Positions 32,960 to 44,321 of a stretch of 64,000 bases of DNA are shown piece after piece (position 1 is the stretch's first letter; each line of letters begins with the position of its first letter). The stretch spans positions 558,001 through 622,000 of the forward strand of contig JANFOG010000008.1 in assembly GCA_024336345.1 (NCBI GenBank), in the 5' to 3' direction. The notes beneath the pieces are model-generated. The model was not told where the DNA came from. It ran no database searches and worked only from the letters and a program-made list of their open reading frames with translations. Both the position numbers and the translations under genes were made by a program. This DNA is from Mariannaea sp. PMI_226 (Eukaryota > Ascomycota > Sordariomycetes > Hypocreales > Nectriaceae).

Positions 32960-35900
32960 ATGAGTAACTCTCGGGACGGGCCCACTCGAGAAATGTGGGA
33001 AGAAAATAAGGAGGCGATACGAAAACTATGTCTTGAAAGAAATCCGGCGAATGGCAAAAAGTTGCTACACAAAGAAGTGCTCAAGCGGATTGAAAGCCTA
33101 GGAATATTTGCGACGTTTGCAACCCCAAGTCCAAATCACTTGTTCACCATGCTGATAGGTTCTGACCAGTCCAGCCCAGCTCCAACATCGCCTTAAGTTA
33201 TGGAACTTCCGACACAATGTTCCGGCAAGCGCTTGGACATATATAGACCACCGAATTACCAAGAGGAAACGACTGGAAGGAAAAGACAGCGAGGTGTTCA
33301 TTTCTGGTATAAAACTCTCCTCGAAAGAAGTGCAAAGAAAGACAACGCGAAACCGACCGATGTCTATTGTTCATAAATACTACAAGCGTAAGCTCACCAG
33401 TACCGCTCAAGGGACACAGCCATCATCTTACTGTTTTCAGCACCGAGCCCGAGAACACCAGAGGGACTCCCCTTGTCTATTGAGACGCCCGAAGGACTCT
33501 CTCCAGTATTGTCTATGGAAAAGCCACTGCCTTGGCGCCAATTTCAGGTCATGCTTCCAAAATGTAAGATTTCCTGATCCGCTGGCCTGAGACCACAGAC
33601 GCTCATGGCCGAAAGTTATTCCACCAACCGCTACAATCCGTTCAAGATCAATTCCCAGCCTTCTAGTCTCGCGTTTCAGCATCGACTGGATCTCTATCGC
33701 TGGTGCTCCGAGAAAGGCTGCAAGTCCTTCTGAGCTAGCCATGCGACTACCCCAAATAATGCCCGAGTTTAAGCAAGATGACAAGATAAGACGGCAGACG
33801 TTCTTTGAACAAGTGAGCCGATCAAACGGCCAATTCAACTACGCTGTCCATGTCTTCTTTTTTCTTGTCTCAAACAATTACTATGTCCCTGACGTGAAGA
33901 AGGACTGGGACGTGGTGAAAGATATGCTACGACCTATGACTACTTCAAGCCTGGCCCCTTCCTATCTTTCACTGCACAAAAGCACAACGATCTCAGCGAT
34001 CCTAGAAAAGCTTTTTCAATATGCGGTTCTCTGGACAGCAAAAGGCGACGATGACTCTCTAGAGTTCGTCAAATGGTTACTGGATTGTGGCCAAGATCCA
34101 AATCAGAATGCAGACTATCACTACCCAGATGCCGGCATTTGCTATCCACTTTTGGTTGCAGTTTCGAGTCATAAGGTACATCTAGTGCGAGTTCTCCTAG
34201 AGTACGGAGCAGATGCAAATGGGAAACCACAAGAGAGTGAATTGAGTCCTCTTGCGGCCGCGTGCAGCTTGTGCCGTCCTGAAGCAGTACATGATTTGGT
34301 CGAACTGTTACTTTCGAATGGTGCGCGTCCAAATGAGCCAGGCGAACCAGATGGGCCCAAATCAAAACCTGCACTACATTGTGCCATAGGAAGAGGCTAT
34401 GTTGGGATTGCCATCTTACTTCTCAGGCATGGTGCAAACATGCGTTGTTGGTATCAGATTGAAGATCCTGACGAAAACTTGCAGTACGGCTCAACAGCTT
34501 TGAGCGAGGCGGCAGGTTTTCAACCAGTGATTGAAACCTCCCCTGAACTCGATTCCCAACACGCACTTGGTCTGGTTTTGTTCCTCCTCAGCTGGTCTAA
34601 TTCATTCTGCGTCTCCAGCCAAGGCCCGGGCCTAGACCCATCAACGATAACTGCCGACGTTTTGATTGCCGCAGCCTCCTCTGGCAACATTGCCGTACTT
34701 AAGTTCTTTTCTGATAACGGTATTTCTATGGATCAAAGCAATCATTTCGGCCTCACTCCTCTTTGCGCGGCAGCCTTTCATGAGCATTACTCCGTCTGCG
34801 CCCTTCTTCTCCAACTAGGGGTATCGGTAATACCTACATGTCCTGCGGTTCCTTCAGCGCTGCATCTTGCTGCGTTTCGCGGCTCGCTTAAGATTGTAAA
34901 GTTACTGATTCAGCACGGCGCTCCCGCAAGTACAAGGTTGGACCCTCTGTCTCCGCACTACGATCACAATGTCGACATCTTTTGCTGCTGGGAAATAGCT
35001 GCCTTGTCTGCGGATTATAGGACACCTTTGCTATCCGCGTTAAGTGGAGAAAAGCTTGCTTGCGCCATGTATTTGATCAGAACGGGAGTTGCCATGAGTA
35101 GTGATGAATTCTTTCTCATACTAGAGATCCAAAGCTTGCCACTCATAAATGCGGCGCTGGAGGCGGGCGCAGACCCCAACGAGCGAAATAGCCAGGGTTC
35201 CTCCGCTTTGCAATTTGCTGTCGTGGATGGAGAACTCTCCATCATACAATCACTGCTGGCCTATGGGGCTGAGCTTCGCGGAGGTGAGCTTGGACATGCA
35301 TTCAAACTTGGTGATTACACATTGATACAAACTCTTTTGGAAGCCGGTGCCATTGCCGAGCCGTCTCCTATCGGAGAGACCTTTCTGGAATCTGCAATTT
35401 GCTGCCCAAAGAGAGATGTGGTCAGCCTCGCCATGATGATCGATCCCACTTTTGACGGAGGTGCTCTTTGTTCAGCTACGTTCAAGGCGACTCGAGATGG
35501 AGATTACAGCATTGTTGAGGTGCTGCTTGGCCGTCGGCCATCGAATAAGCTCTGCGACTCTCTTGAGGCCGCTGCAATATCGATTGCGGCGCTATATGGT
35601 AGTCCAGCTCTGCTGCACATTTTGACCGAAAGGCTTCCGGCAGTTACCGGCCAGTGCAAGATACCGGCTCGACGAGGGCAAGCATTTAGACAAGTTGATC
35701 ATTTCACAAGGCTGAACTGGATCCCTGCAACACAGGCGACACCGTATGACGACACAGGGGTACTATTTTGGAGAGATTCTGAATTCATTACGGCTTCTCC
35801 CCTACTTGCTGCTATACATCGCGGAGAGGAGGGCATCATGCAACGGCTGCTTGAACTCAGGTACCCACTGGATAATGTTTCGGTCTCGTACGCGATTTTT

Positions 35901-36557
35901 TCTCAATCTGAATTCCTGCCCGAACTTTTACGGCATTACTCTACAACAACTCATTTTAGGAATAATTCTTTCGCAATGGACCCTGCGTATTGGGCCGTCG
36001 AAGTTGGCTGTATCTCTACCCTTCGTTTACTCCAGTCGGCAGGTCAGGACATCTGCACGACTCGAGCACAAGGACGCTGGTTCCAAAAGCGCACAGTTTT
36101 TCAACTCGCGGTTGAGAAAGGGCAAACGGAAATAATTGATATCTTGGTGGAAGCAGGAGCGAATGTCAATGAGCCAGCGGGTGATCGGGAGGGCGCAACG
36201 GCGTTGCAGCTAGCCGCAAAGAAGGGCTATCTTAGCATTGCAAGACGACTTCTTGCTCTCGGGGCAGATGTCAGCGCTCCCGCTTTTGGCTTGCATGGGT
36301 CGACCGCTTTAAGGCAAGCGGCACAGTACGGACGAACTGAAATGGTCCAACTACTTCTAAATCACTGTGATAGGACTAGAGGCATCTGGAAAACAGAGAT
36401 GCTCCTGGCTGGCGCTGACGCGGCGCTCATGGGTCACTATGCCATCCTTGATATCTTGAGAAGCGAAGAAATGTGGGGCAGGGTCGAGGAAAAGAAATTG
36501 GAGATGATGGTAAAGAATAGGACGATGAAGGTTGATTGGGAAGTCCAGCTTGACTAA
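32960..36557 (+). CDS. Clr5-domain and ankyrin-repeat protein, about 1128 aa
   Basis: A large fungal protein with an N-terminal Clr5 domain (residues about 11-75, starting at MWEENKEAIRKL), a family first noted in a fission-yeast silencing factor, followed by a long ankyrin-repeat array. Exons: 32960-33114, 33170-33387, 33441-33563, then 33667-36557. Introns 2 and 3 have GTAAGC and GTAAGA donors; intron 1 has a weak GTTTGC donor. An alternative acceptor at 33614 for intron 3 also keeps frame and would add about 17 residues. Joined in this way, the Clr5 continuation (QLQHRLKLWNF, YIDHRITKRKR, EVFISGIKLSS) and a Pro-rich linker read cleanly into the ankyrin part. At least ten ankyrin-like units are visible, for example VRVLLEYGADAN and IDILVEAGANVNEPAG. 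No effector domain was seen at either end. The role is unknown, probably protein-protein scaffolding or recognition. Confidence 0.84.
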
Positions 36558-37096
36558 GCGACATTGTGTCAATATATCTAGTTTGAAGAAAATTCCATAG
36601 TTGCTGATAGTTTCATATTGCCAGTCTAGAACCAGTTCTGTGGCACTTATGTTTCTGCAATAAGAAACTGGAAGATTGCCGGAAGTATCACAATTAAAGA
36701 AGTGAAAGAGTCCTACTGAAGCATGGAATTAAGGCTCGTTAGTTTGGCGTTCATGCGTTCAAAGCTCTAAGAGTAGAGGCAATTGTTGCAGTAAAGTTCC
36801 AGGCTTGTCAACATGACATTCCCGGCTCACAAGACTTGAGTCAGGGAAACGCTATAGTGGCTTTTTGTTTTGGATATTCCAAGTACAGGCATGGTGGGCA
36901 TGATGAGATTGACGTAAGTTTTGTCTAGGTCAGGTAGTTTGGATGAACAGTTCGATTAGGATACCTACTTATAGGAGTATACTGCTAGAAACGATTTCAC
37001 CGGCGAAGGCCATGCAGATGCAAGCAGTAGTGGTCAAATTCAGACAATGTGAGGCTTTGGCATTAAAAAAATCAATGTTGTAAGGCAGGACATACT
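36558..37096. other. Short intergenic before repeat B
   Basis: About 540 bp after the ankyrin gene stop. AT-rich, with no gene seen. Confidence 0.4.
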
Positions 37097-37560
37097 TCTC
37101 AGTAAGTTGTGGATTTTATCTTGGGTTGGTAGAGAACCAGGCAGTTCTCTAATATTATGGAAATAAGGAAGCGTGACGAGCATTGGTAGCGCCATTATTC
37201 TCAGAGCAATAGCTTTAGTAAGGTTTATTTTAGGGTAATACAATGGTGATAATTTACAAATGGGCTTACTTAGCAGGCAGCCTAATTACCAAATATGGGG
37301 CTAATGGGGTCTACATGATTTAAGTATAAACCTGTAAGGCTGGGTGGATAGCTAGCGATAGGTCCAAGGGGCGCAAAATCCGTATTTTAATTCTGGATTG
37401 TAGATGATGGCAAATCATTCAGAAGTTGTCTCAGATCCATTTCCAACTTAGATGTAATAGGTAGCGCACAGCCGCATAACCCTACCATTCGGGACAGAGA
37501 TTGCGCACCTGCGCGTTACCCCGCAGCCTGTCAACAGGTATCGCGCATCAGCGTTACAAT
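37097..37560. repeat. Direct repeat copy B (right flank of the ankyrin gene)
   Basis: The second copy of the block at 32170-32640, in the same orientation and about 4.9 kb downstream. It includes a minus-strand remnant of the kinase N-terminus (RELPGSLPTQDKI at about 37160-37120), matching ELPGPLPTRDE of copy A. Compared with A, many differences are C-to-T or G-to-A, for example CTTGGGTTGG for CTCGGGTCGG and GAGAACCAGG for GAGGACCGGG. This makes copy B more AT-rich, a pattern compatible with RIP. Confidence 0.75.
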
Positions 37561-37711
37561 CAAGACTACCAATGACAAGAAGCAAAGCAGCACGAGAGCT
37601 CATACTGATGAATCACTTAAAGTGAACAAATTTCTTTCTCTGAATACATGTTCTCATTCTCGTATGAATGATAAAACGGCGCACAATCCACTCTTTCAAC
37701 CAGAGTCATGA

Positions 37712-38357
37712 ATGGATAAGTCTAACTCAAAGCTTGCACTAGTATCTCCTATCCCATTGGATTTACTTGGATCCATAAACCTTCCAATAACCATGACTCC
37801 TAAAGCTTCCAGGAAGAATTCATTGGTGTCGATGAGTTCAGAATTAGCAAAATGGTGTCCCCTAAGGAAACTCAGATATACCCTCGCCTTTGATGACCCA
37901 CATATGCCTCCTGGCCGTTTGCACCACGCCACATTCGTCGAAACCAAGCCGTCTGATGGCTCCGGTTACAAATACAATGTAATCGGTGATGTGAGTGCGA
38001 GGCAAGGAATGACTTATGAGAGTAAGAAGACGGAGGAACAGAGACTCTCACCATCCTTCCACTCTGAGGAATTACTGGGTTATAGTCTCTACTGTTCAGG
38101 AACAGTGGAATGCAGTTCTCGGATCACTGTCCACCTCGCCCCAGCAGCAAGCCCCAAACCCCAAAAACAAGGGGCAGGTTGAACCTTTCAAGGAGAAGCT
38201 TGGCGACTACCAATACAATTTTTACGAACCTGGCGAAGAGCGCACCCCACTCTGGAAGTGTACCGAGTGGATTGAGTGGTATGCAATCCCAGCGCTACAG
38301 AAGAACGCTCTCATCCAAAACTCGATTGTTGAGGGTGAGGCATCGTCCTCCAGTTAG
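37712..38357 (+). pseudogene. Orphan fungal gene with a one-base frameshift
   Basis: The first frame from ATG 37712 (or 37832) encodes RYTLAFDDPHMPPGRLHHA, DGSGYKYNVIGDV and GMTYESKK, and reads well to about 38083. The sequence that continues it sensibly (VSTVQEQWNAVLGSL, FYEPGEE, LWKCTEWIEWYAIPALQK) lies in another frame, from 38085 to TAG 38357. The two overlap at GGTTATAGTCTC, and dropping one base there joins them. No intron of plausible length fits, as the only GT..AG is 21 nt. The protein resembles an uncharacterised ascomycete family whose members end in a CTEW-containing segment. No function can be named. It lies just right of repeat B in a stretch of broken genes. Confidence 0.55.
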
Positions 38358-39056
38358 ATCGAGGCACCATCCTCGCTATGTAGCGGACTATCTGAGTCCG
38401 AGGGCCAGTGGTTTTGGGACACTGAACAGCAACGTTATAAATAGCGGGATGCAAAATCCAACGAATGAGTATGGGCACCTGAAGAGTAAGGAGACTGCGG
38501 TCCCGATAGATCAAAGACTATAGCAGAGTGTGCTGATTTTTCTTTTCTATACATAGGCTCATGGGATTCAATTATTTGGAGTGGAATATACTTGACTCAA
38601 TATACGAACGATATAATTATCGTAACTTGCCTGATTCGCATCAATGTCCATTCCTCCTTGTTCATCAAAGGTGGCCAGAGACCTGGCGCTCTTTTTTTTT
38701 GATAATATATATGATAAGCTTTTATAGATTAATAAAGCCCTATAAGAATTGATCATGTATACAGCCAGATTCAAAAGCCTTACATAGGAAGCGGCCAAGG
38801 GGAATGTGATTACGATTGTCGGGGGCGTCTTAGCAGGAGTGACAAAAAGGCTTACACACATAAGACTTAGTGTCTTGCCTTTGGCATTCAAGTCAAGGAG
38901 TGCCATATTCATAAAGAGCAATCTATATCGATTGAGTGAATTTGTGATGGCTAGCCAATGCCTGCTGTTTCTTCTTCTTCTTTTTTTCCGTTTCTTGAGG
39001 TGCTAGTACAGTCCCTCCAATCAGAGCCCGAACTCATAGACACCACTTTGCCCGTC
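38358..39056. other. Intergenic, AT-rich
   Basis: About 700 bp with no gene seen. Frames here contain many stops. The last part may include earlier exons of the Zn cluster pseudogene, since its reading frame is open leftward from 39057 for at least 15 codons. Confidence 0.4.
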
Positions 39057-40685
39057 ATGGCACACATATCGCTGAGGCGATCTGAAAATAGTGGATAATC
39101 CAAGTCCTCGATCGAAATCGTCAGAAAGAAGTCAATCAAAGTGAATGGCGTGCCTGATGGCTTTTGTCATGCCATAGAGTTTGAGGTAAAGCCCGGCGCA
39201 CTGGACCAAGAAGCTCATCAGGATGCACCAAAAACTCGCCGGGCAAAAAAGGCATGCCTGAGATCCTGAGATGCCGTCTACAAAAAAGAAAAGTACACAA
39301 ATTATGTTTTTGTGGCCATATAGACTATGTGCTAACACATGAATTGCAGTGTTCTGGCACAATTCCTTGCAAGTCCTGTCAAGAATTAATAAGAAAGGAT
39401 TCGGGAAGACGATATCAACCAATCTTGCCCTGGACCACCTGTTTCGACTCAGACATCGCTGAAAATAAGTACTTGTTTTCTAGTATGCCTCCTATCTAAC
39501 ATTCCATCTGTGACATGCTAACCTAGCCATGTGACCAGTTCTCATGCGGTGGGGTCCTATTCCGCTTCAGGAGTTCAACGAAGCCTACGAGACCGCGCTC
39601 GAACATGGCATTATTGAAAAAACCATGAAGATTTGGCAAAAAGAAATCTCTGACTGGATTTCTTCATCAACTGCTTATGTTTACCTATCCAATGACAAAG
39701 ACTGGGAGGAGGAGGAGGAGGAGGAGGAGGAGGAGGAGGAGGAGGAGGAGGAGGAGGAGGAGGATGAGGTGGTGGTGGTGGTGGAGGCGGCGAGGCCGGG
39801 TGTTGTTGTCGTTGCCGCTGCTTCTGCTGCTGCTGCTGTTGCAGAAGCCGGACGATTTCTAGCCGGCATCGCCGACAAGTCCTCTCGTCATTGGCTTCAA
39901 CGGCCTCATCAAACGCGGCTAAAACCGCATCCATCATCGTCGTCCTCGTCGTCGTCGTTGTTGTCGTTGTTGTCGTTGTTGTCGTTGTTGTCGTTGTTGT
40001 CGTTGTTGTCGTTGTTGTCGTTGTTGTCGTTGTTGTCGTTGTTGTCGTTGTTGTCGTTGCTGTCGTTGTTGTCTTGTTTGTGTGGTTTCAAAGGAGGCCA
40101 TGGTTTGGGACCCATCGCCCTCACAGACTACAATACAAGTTGAATTCAACCACGAGGCCAACAAAAGTACGGTATCATCCAGCCATAGCGCCTCTCAAGC
40201 CACCTCTTTCCATACTTCTTTTCGCATACCTAGCCCAACATACGTACATAGACGAATGCTTGGCCCCTGCCGCGTGGAATCAGCTGACTGCTTTCCTCCT
40301 ATGCAGTGTAGTCCTCCATCGTACAAAACAATTCGTCAGTTTGAAAGTCAGGGGACGTTTGCCTGGAAATCAACAACTAGAACTTGTTGTAACACTACGA
40401 GCACTTCTCTACATTTTGTCTCTGCCTTCCATGCCCAAGAAGGAGAGATTAGATGAAGAACTTCAAAGCGAATGGACTTGTCTATCTGAATTTTTACGTC
40501 ATTCTGTATCTAAACTGATGCGTGAAGTTCCATCTAGCATGAATGGAAGATTGTCGGCTTGGATGAACACTTTAAGCATCTGGTGTACTTGGGACTTGTC
40601 AAAATCATTCAAGGAAGACGCTGAGTTTGAGCGGCAGGCGCAGGAACATTTCCGTCGAGCGCATTTCGAGGCAGATAATTCGTGA
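39057..40685 (+). pseudogene. Zn(II)2Cys6 transcription-factor gene, broken and with expanded microsatellites
   Basis: Exon pieces of a fungal binuclear-zinc-cluster regulator. The frame from ATG 39057 leads to RRAKKACLR at 39234-39260 but carries a TAA at 39096. An 8-bp tandem duplication (CCTGAGAT twice, 39257-39272) then shifts the frame inside the cluster. With one copy, the Cys spacing C-x2-C-x6-C-x5-C-x2-C is exact across the intron 39293-39349 (GTACAC, CTAAC branch, GCAG). Exon 39350-39482 and intron 39483-39538 (GTATGC, GCTAAC, CCAG) lead in phase to PLQEFNEAYETALEHGII. The acidic patch after SNDKDW has become poly-Glu through a GGA repeat, followed by other repeats. The last 140 residues (HTYIDECLAP to HFEADNS, stop 40685) read well in a third frame. 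An ATG at 39254 could restart translation but would lose the first cluster Cys. Confidence 0.68.
39705..40072. repeat. Compound microsatellite: (GGA)n, (GGT)n, (CTG)n, (GTTGTC)n
   Basis: Trinucleotide GGA runs from 39705 to about 39763 (roughly 19 units), then GGT from 39766, CTG/TGC units at about 39817-39842, and a GTCGTC to GTTGTC hexamer array from about 39940 to 40072. All units are multiples of three, so one frame stays open and codes poly-Glu, then Val, Ala, then Leu/Ser. The long open frames on both strands here are by-products of the repeats. Confidence 0.9.
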
Positions 40686-42169
40686 TTCCAAACATGACAA
40701 GCCAGGTATCTTAAGAATAAGATTTCTCCGTTTGCTTTCAATTGGTGGAAGAGCTCAAGAGAAAATGGACGTTAATCAGCGGTGTCATGTCACAATATAT
40801 TAGGCCAAAGGGACGTGTCGTGAGGTTGAAAATTAATGGTATTGCAAAATTATTCGATATTAAGGAGTCATATAAGAATGAGAGATGTGTCCGACAAGCA
40901 AGGCGCCACAGCAAGCTTTGTAATTCACACGCTATGTAACCAAACTTGATTGGATTCACTAGTTGTCGAATAGCATGGGCATGGTAGATAGAGGGAAAGT
41001 ATATTCAAACAAGTAACGTGCATTGCGTATCACAAGCTTCATGAATTCCAACAAACTTGTTCTCTAGTATATCCGAAGCGAAGAAAGAAGGATACTGCCA
41101 ACAACCTTAGTTACCCCACAACTCTAACTGTTAGTTGTGATAACAGTAACAATTGAGCCGCTAAGAAATGAGCTAGATATCTATATTATTATTTATTTGG
41201 GGCATTTTACCACCAGAAGCATTCAAATTTCTTCTGAGTGCTATACCACTGTTACCAAACCCTAAACGTAAGAGGTGTGGTGATGGGAGCTTTTTTGAAG
41301 ACGCCCTTGCCACAGAACTGTCTACTGAAACTTGGCGAGCGGGAAGGTGTAAGTTCTGAGGACATGAGTCAAGAGGCAGTTCGTATAACAACAGCTTCAG
41401 TGAGACCATATAGGGCTCAAGCCCCTATAGACAGCCCCATCCATAGAAGATAAATAGCCTGCTGTAGGACCTTCCCTATAGCTAGAAATTAAGACCTTCT
41501 ATGCCTTGAAGTTGCCCCTCTGCTATGTGACATTTATGTTGCTGAAAATTCAATACCAAATTTTCTCTCTCTGGTCGGCGAAGTAAGGCAGCCAGAGTTT
41601 AACGGTCAAACGAGTAAGTTGATAACAAGCTGAATGATTCGAACGAATATCTCAAAGCAAGGAACAAGGAAGGAAGGCTCCCGAAAACATTGCCCGTGGA
41701 GGCTTCTTATCTATCGAGCTATTCTGCCGCTTATCCTTTGTGTAACATTACCATACCCTTGATAACCTTTCGATTGATCAAATGCTTGGTGCAAAGCTTG
41801 AATCAAAAGCTCTGTTGATACGTGAGGAATTGGGTTCGAAACTCAACCGGTTAGGCTTCACCATGTCGGTCGTAAGTTTCAGTGTTCCGTTGGTCGGATT
41901 CGCGATATCAGCTGCAGGCCCCGAGGGGAGTGGTCTTTGGGTATCCGGCCGAGGGTGCCTTCCGAGGCACTTACGGGCTCAGCACGTCACAAAGTGCAAT
42001 GAAATAGAAAGAAAGGTAAGTTTCAATTACCACTAACCCTAGCAACTACAGGCCAGGAAAATTGGAGGCACTATACATTAGTCCAAGAGTCTTGTTAGAG
42101 TTTTATCGGATAATCCGGGGCCCGGTTGGTTGTAGTAGCTCGTGTAAAACGTGCGTGAGTGCCAAAAAG
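40686..42169. other. Gene-free stretch, 1.5 kb
   Basis: Between the Zn-cluster pseudogene (+) and the 3' end of the secreted orphan gene (-). No gene recognised. A palindrome-like GGGCTCAAGCCCC lies at about 41413-41425. Confidence 0.45.
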
Positions 42170-43303
42170 TTATGAAGATCCGTAATCTCGACAGTAATTG
42201 TCCACGCCGGGGACCCAGCATCCCAACAAAGGTCGCGTGTTCAAAACAATAGGAGAGTTGGGATCCTCCTGACTCGGGTGCTCGCAGTTTGTCACCACCG
42301 AATCGTCGCCGGTATAGAGCACATTGCAGTACCCTGTTAAGCTGCCGTCTTCGCCTTTGTCGGTAAAACCTGAGTAAAAAACAATATGTGTCAGTCTTCA
42401 TTTCTTCAGCTAGGGGCATATGTTCGACCTGGACCAGCATTGCTGTCAAAAAAAAAAAAGAATTCCTCAGGTTTTCGTGTGAAAAAGGACCACTTACTGA
42501 ATTGACCGTTTCCAATATTTGTAAATTCGAAGTCGGTTGGAAGGCCACAAATCCTGCCCGAAGGGTCGCCATGCAAGGTGAACTTGTTAAGGTCGGGGAT
42601 GTACTTTCGCCAACCGACGTTGGGGTCGTCAATGTCGGGGTTGTCGTCCACAATGGGTCCTTGAGGATTCACAACATCGGCCGTGTAGTCATTGTGACGG
42701 TCAGACCGGCTCTCACATGTCCCGTTGTTCTTCCCCACGACGAAAATCCCCATGTACCACTGCTTTACGTCCTTGTACTCGTAGTCCGAAATGTAAAAGG
42801 TCGGCTGCTCGCCTATCTCGCCGGGCTGGGCGTCATCTTTGAACGGAGTGAAGTCTGGGAGCTTCTCAATGGCAATTTCGTAGCCCACATCATCCTCAAA
42901 TCCAGGATAATAAGTCCCTCCAGCCTTGGAGTCATCTGTTATACAATCTATCAAGGGGTCCTATTTATCTTTGTTAGAAAAGTTGCAAAGGAATCATCAT
43001 CAAACCACATACCCAGATATTTTCGCTACATGTGGATGTTTCTCCGTCTCCTTCGTCATGTTTCTGGAATCGAACTACCGTAGTGGCTTCCACCCAAAGA
43101 CGGAGCGAGCAGTTGGGGATTCCCTTACAGTAGTCTCCGCACATCAATTTTTTCATTAAAGGAAATAGTTTCCCTTTGAAATCGATGTACTCATCGTCCC
43201 AAACATCACTTCTCACCACGTCAATCCTCGCTTTGTCAGAACAGAAATTCTGCGCCAGGACAGAAGATAGGCACATGGCCCAAATAGCTGCTCGCAACCC
43301 CAT
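42170..43303 (-). CDS. Secreted orphan protein with 12 cysteines, 317 aa, three exons
   Basis: Predicted secreted protein of unknown function. Exons: 43303-43013, 42960-42498 and 42369-42170. Intron 1 (52 nt) has a GTATGT donor and CTAAC branch; intron 2 (128 nt) has a GTAAGT donor and CTCAG acceptor. The sum is 318 codons. The signal peptide is residues 1-18 (ending VLAQ). The mature part is acidic, rich in Asp, Gly and Tyr, and has twelve Cys, an even number suited to disulfides, including C at the start (NFC) and a CW...YC pair near the end. There are no transmembrane segments, no GPI signal and no catalytic motif that I recognise. It is divergent with the M35-like gene at 44322 across 1 kb, so co-regulation is possible. 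An extracellular effector-type role is only a guess. Confidence 0.78.
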
Positions 43304-44321
43304 ACTGGGAATACTATTTGGGTATACTCTTTTGGTTGCCGTGTGGTATGGCGATGGGGTCTAAGTTTTATAGCACTCACCCCATGCAATGTACCATTGC
43401 TGAGGCGCAGCTAGAGAAGTCGTGTTATACAAGGATCATGCTTCTTTCACCCTACCTTCTTACGGCACATTACTCGTTGAGATATGAGAAGAACCAGGCT
43501 CGCAGAATATCATACATATCATGGTCTGCTTGTAACTGCTCCATTATGGTATGCTATTAATACCAGTCACTCATTGACAGTGGTTATGTCGGTTGTACAT
43601 TACGGAACCTGCACGAATCGTATACAGGGTTTTGTGTGTATAATAACCGCTTACTGTGTAGATCAATTTGCGTCATGTGGCACAGCGCATCATAAGTTTT
43701 GAAACCCTGGTACTCATGCCAAGACACAGTGTAAGCTTGCGATAACTAATCCGTACAGCTTCCTAATACAGTAAAGATATATGGCTGAGGCGAACTAGGG
43801 GCTACAAAAATGCTACGGCTCAACTGGCAAGGCTATGACAACATATATTTCTGCACACTGTACTACTGTGTATATAGATTGCAGGGTTCGATTAACCCCG
43901 AAAAATAAGCTTCTTAAAAACCTTTCTACTCGTATAGTTTTAAATTATCTCACCCATATTTTGCCGTACCATAAGCGGGTAAGATTATAGTGCTAAGAGT
44001 TCCACGTTTTTGATATTTACCTTGTTCTGCAGAGTAATTCACATATCACATGTTGTAACTGCTCCACCAGAATCCGCAAATGCTGTCTCGTATTGATGGT
44101 GGTTGAAGTAAAGGGGCTGGCCCGCAGGGATAAAGGTTGAAAGGGTCAGAAATGGAATCAAACAGGATGAAACCCAGCTTATAATCCTCAGTCGCATTGA
44201 CGTGAGTTTAAAATCAGGCTTACTGGAAATATAAATATATTACCAGCATTCATTTGGAAAAACTGAGGTGGCATTTTAGCATTCGAGCTGTACCTCTTGC
44301 CGCTCGTGCAAACACATAATC
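43304..44321. other. Shared upstream region of two secreted-protein genes
   Basis: About 1 kb between the divergent starts of the orphan secreted gene and the M35-like gene. AT-rich from 43740 on. No gene seen. It contains a GGGTTCGATTAACCCC inverted repeat near 43884 that is not part of a tRNA. Confidence 0.45.

Noticed and set aside
39891..40100. Poly-Val and poly-Leu/Ser open frames, and poly-Gln/Asn frames on the opposite strand
   Set aside because: Direct products of the hexanucleotide microsatellite; every frame is open there.
41800..41870. TGGGTTCGAAACTCA, resembling a tRNA T-arm
   Set aside because: No acceptor stem, D-arm or anticodon arm could be built around it.
43860..43910. GGGTTCGATTAACCCC hairpin
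   Set aside because: Resembles a T-arm but has no cloverleaf context; probably chance.
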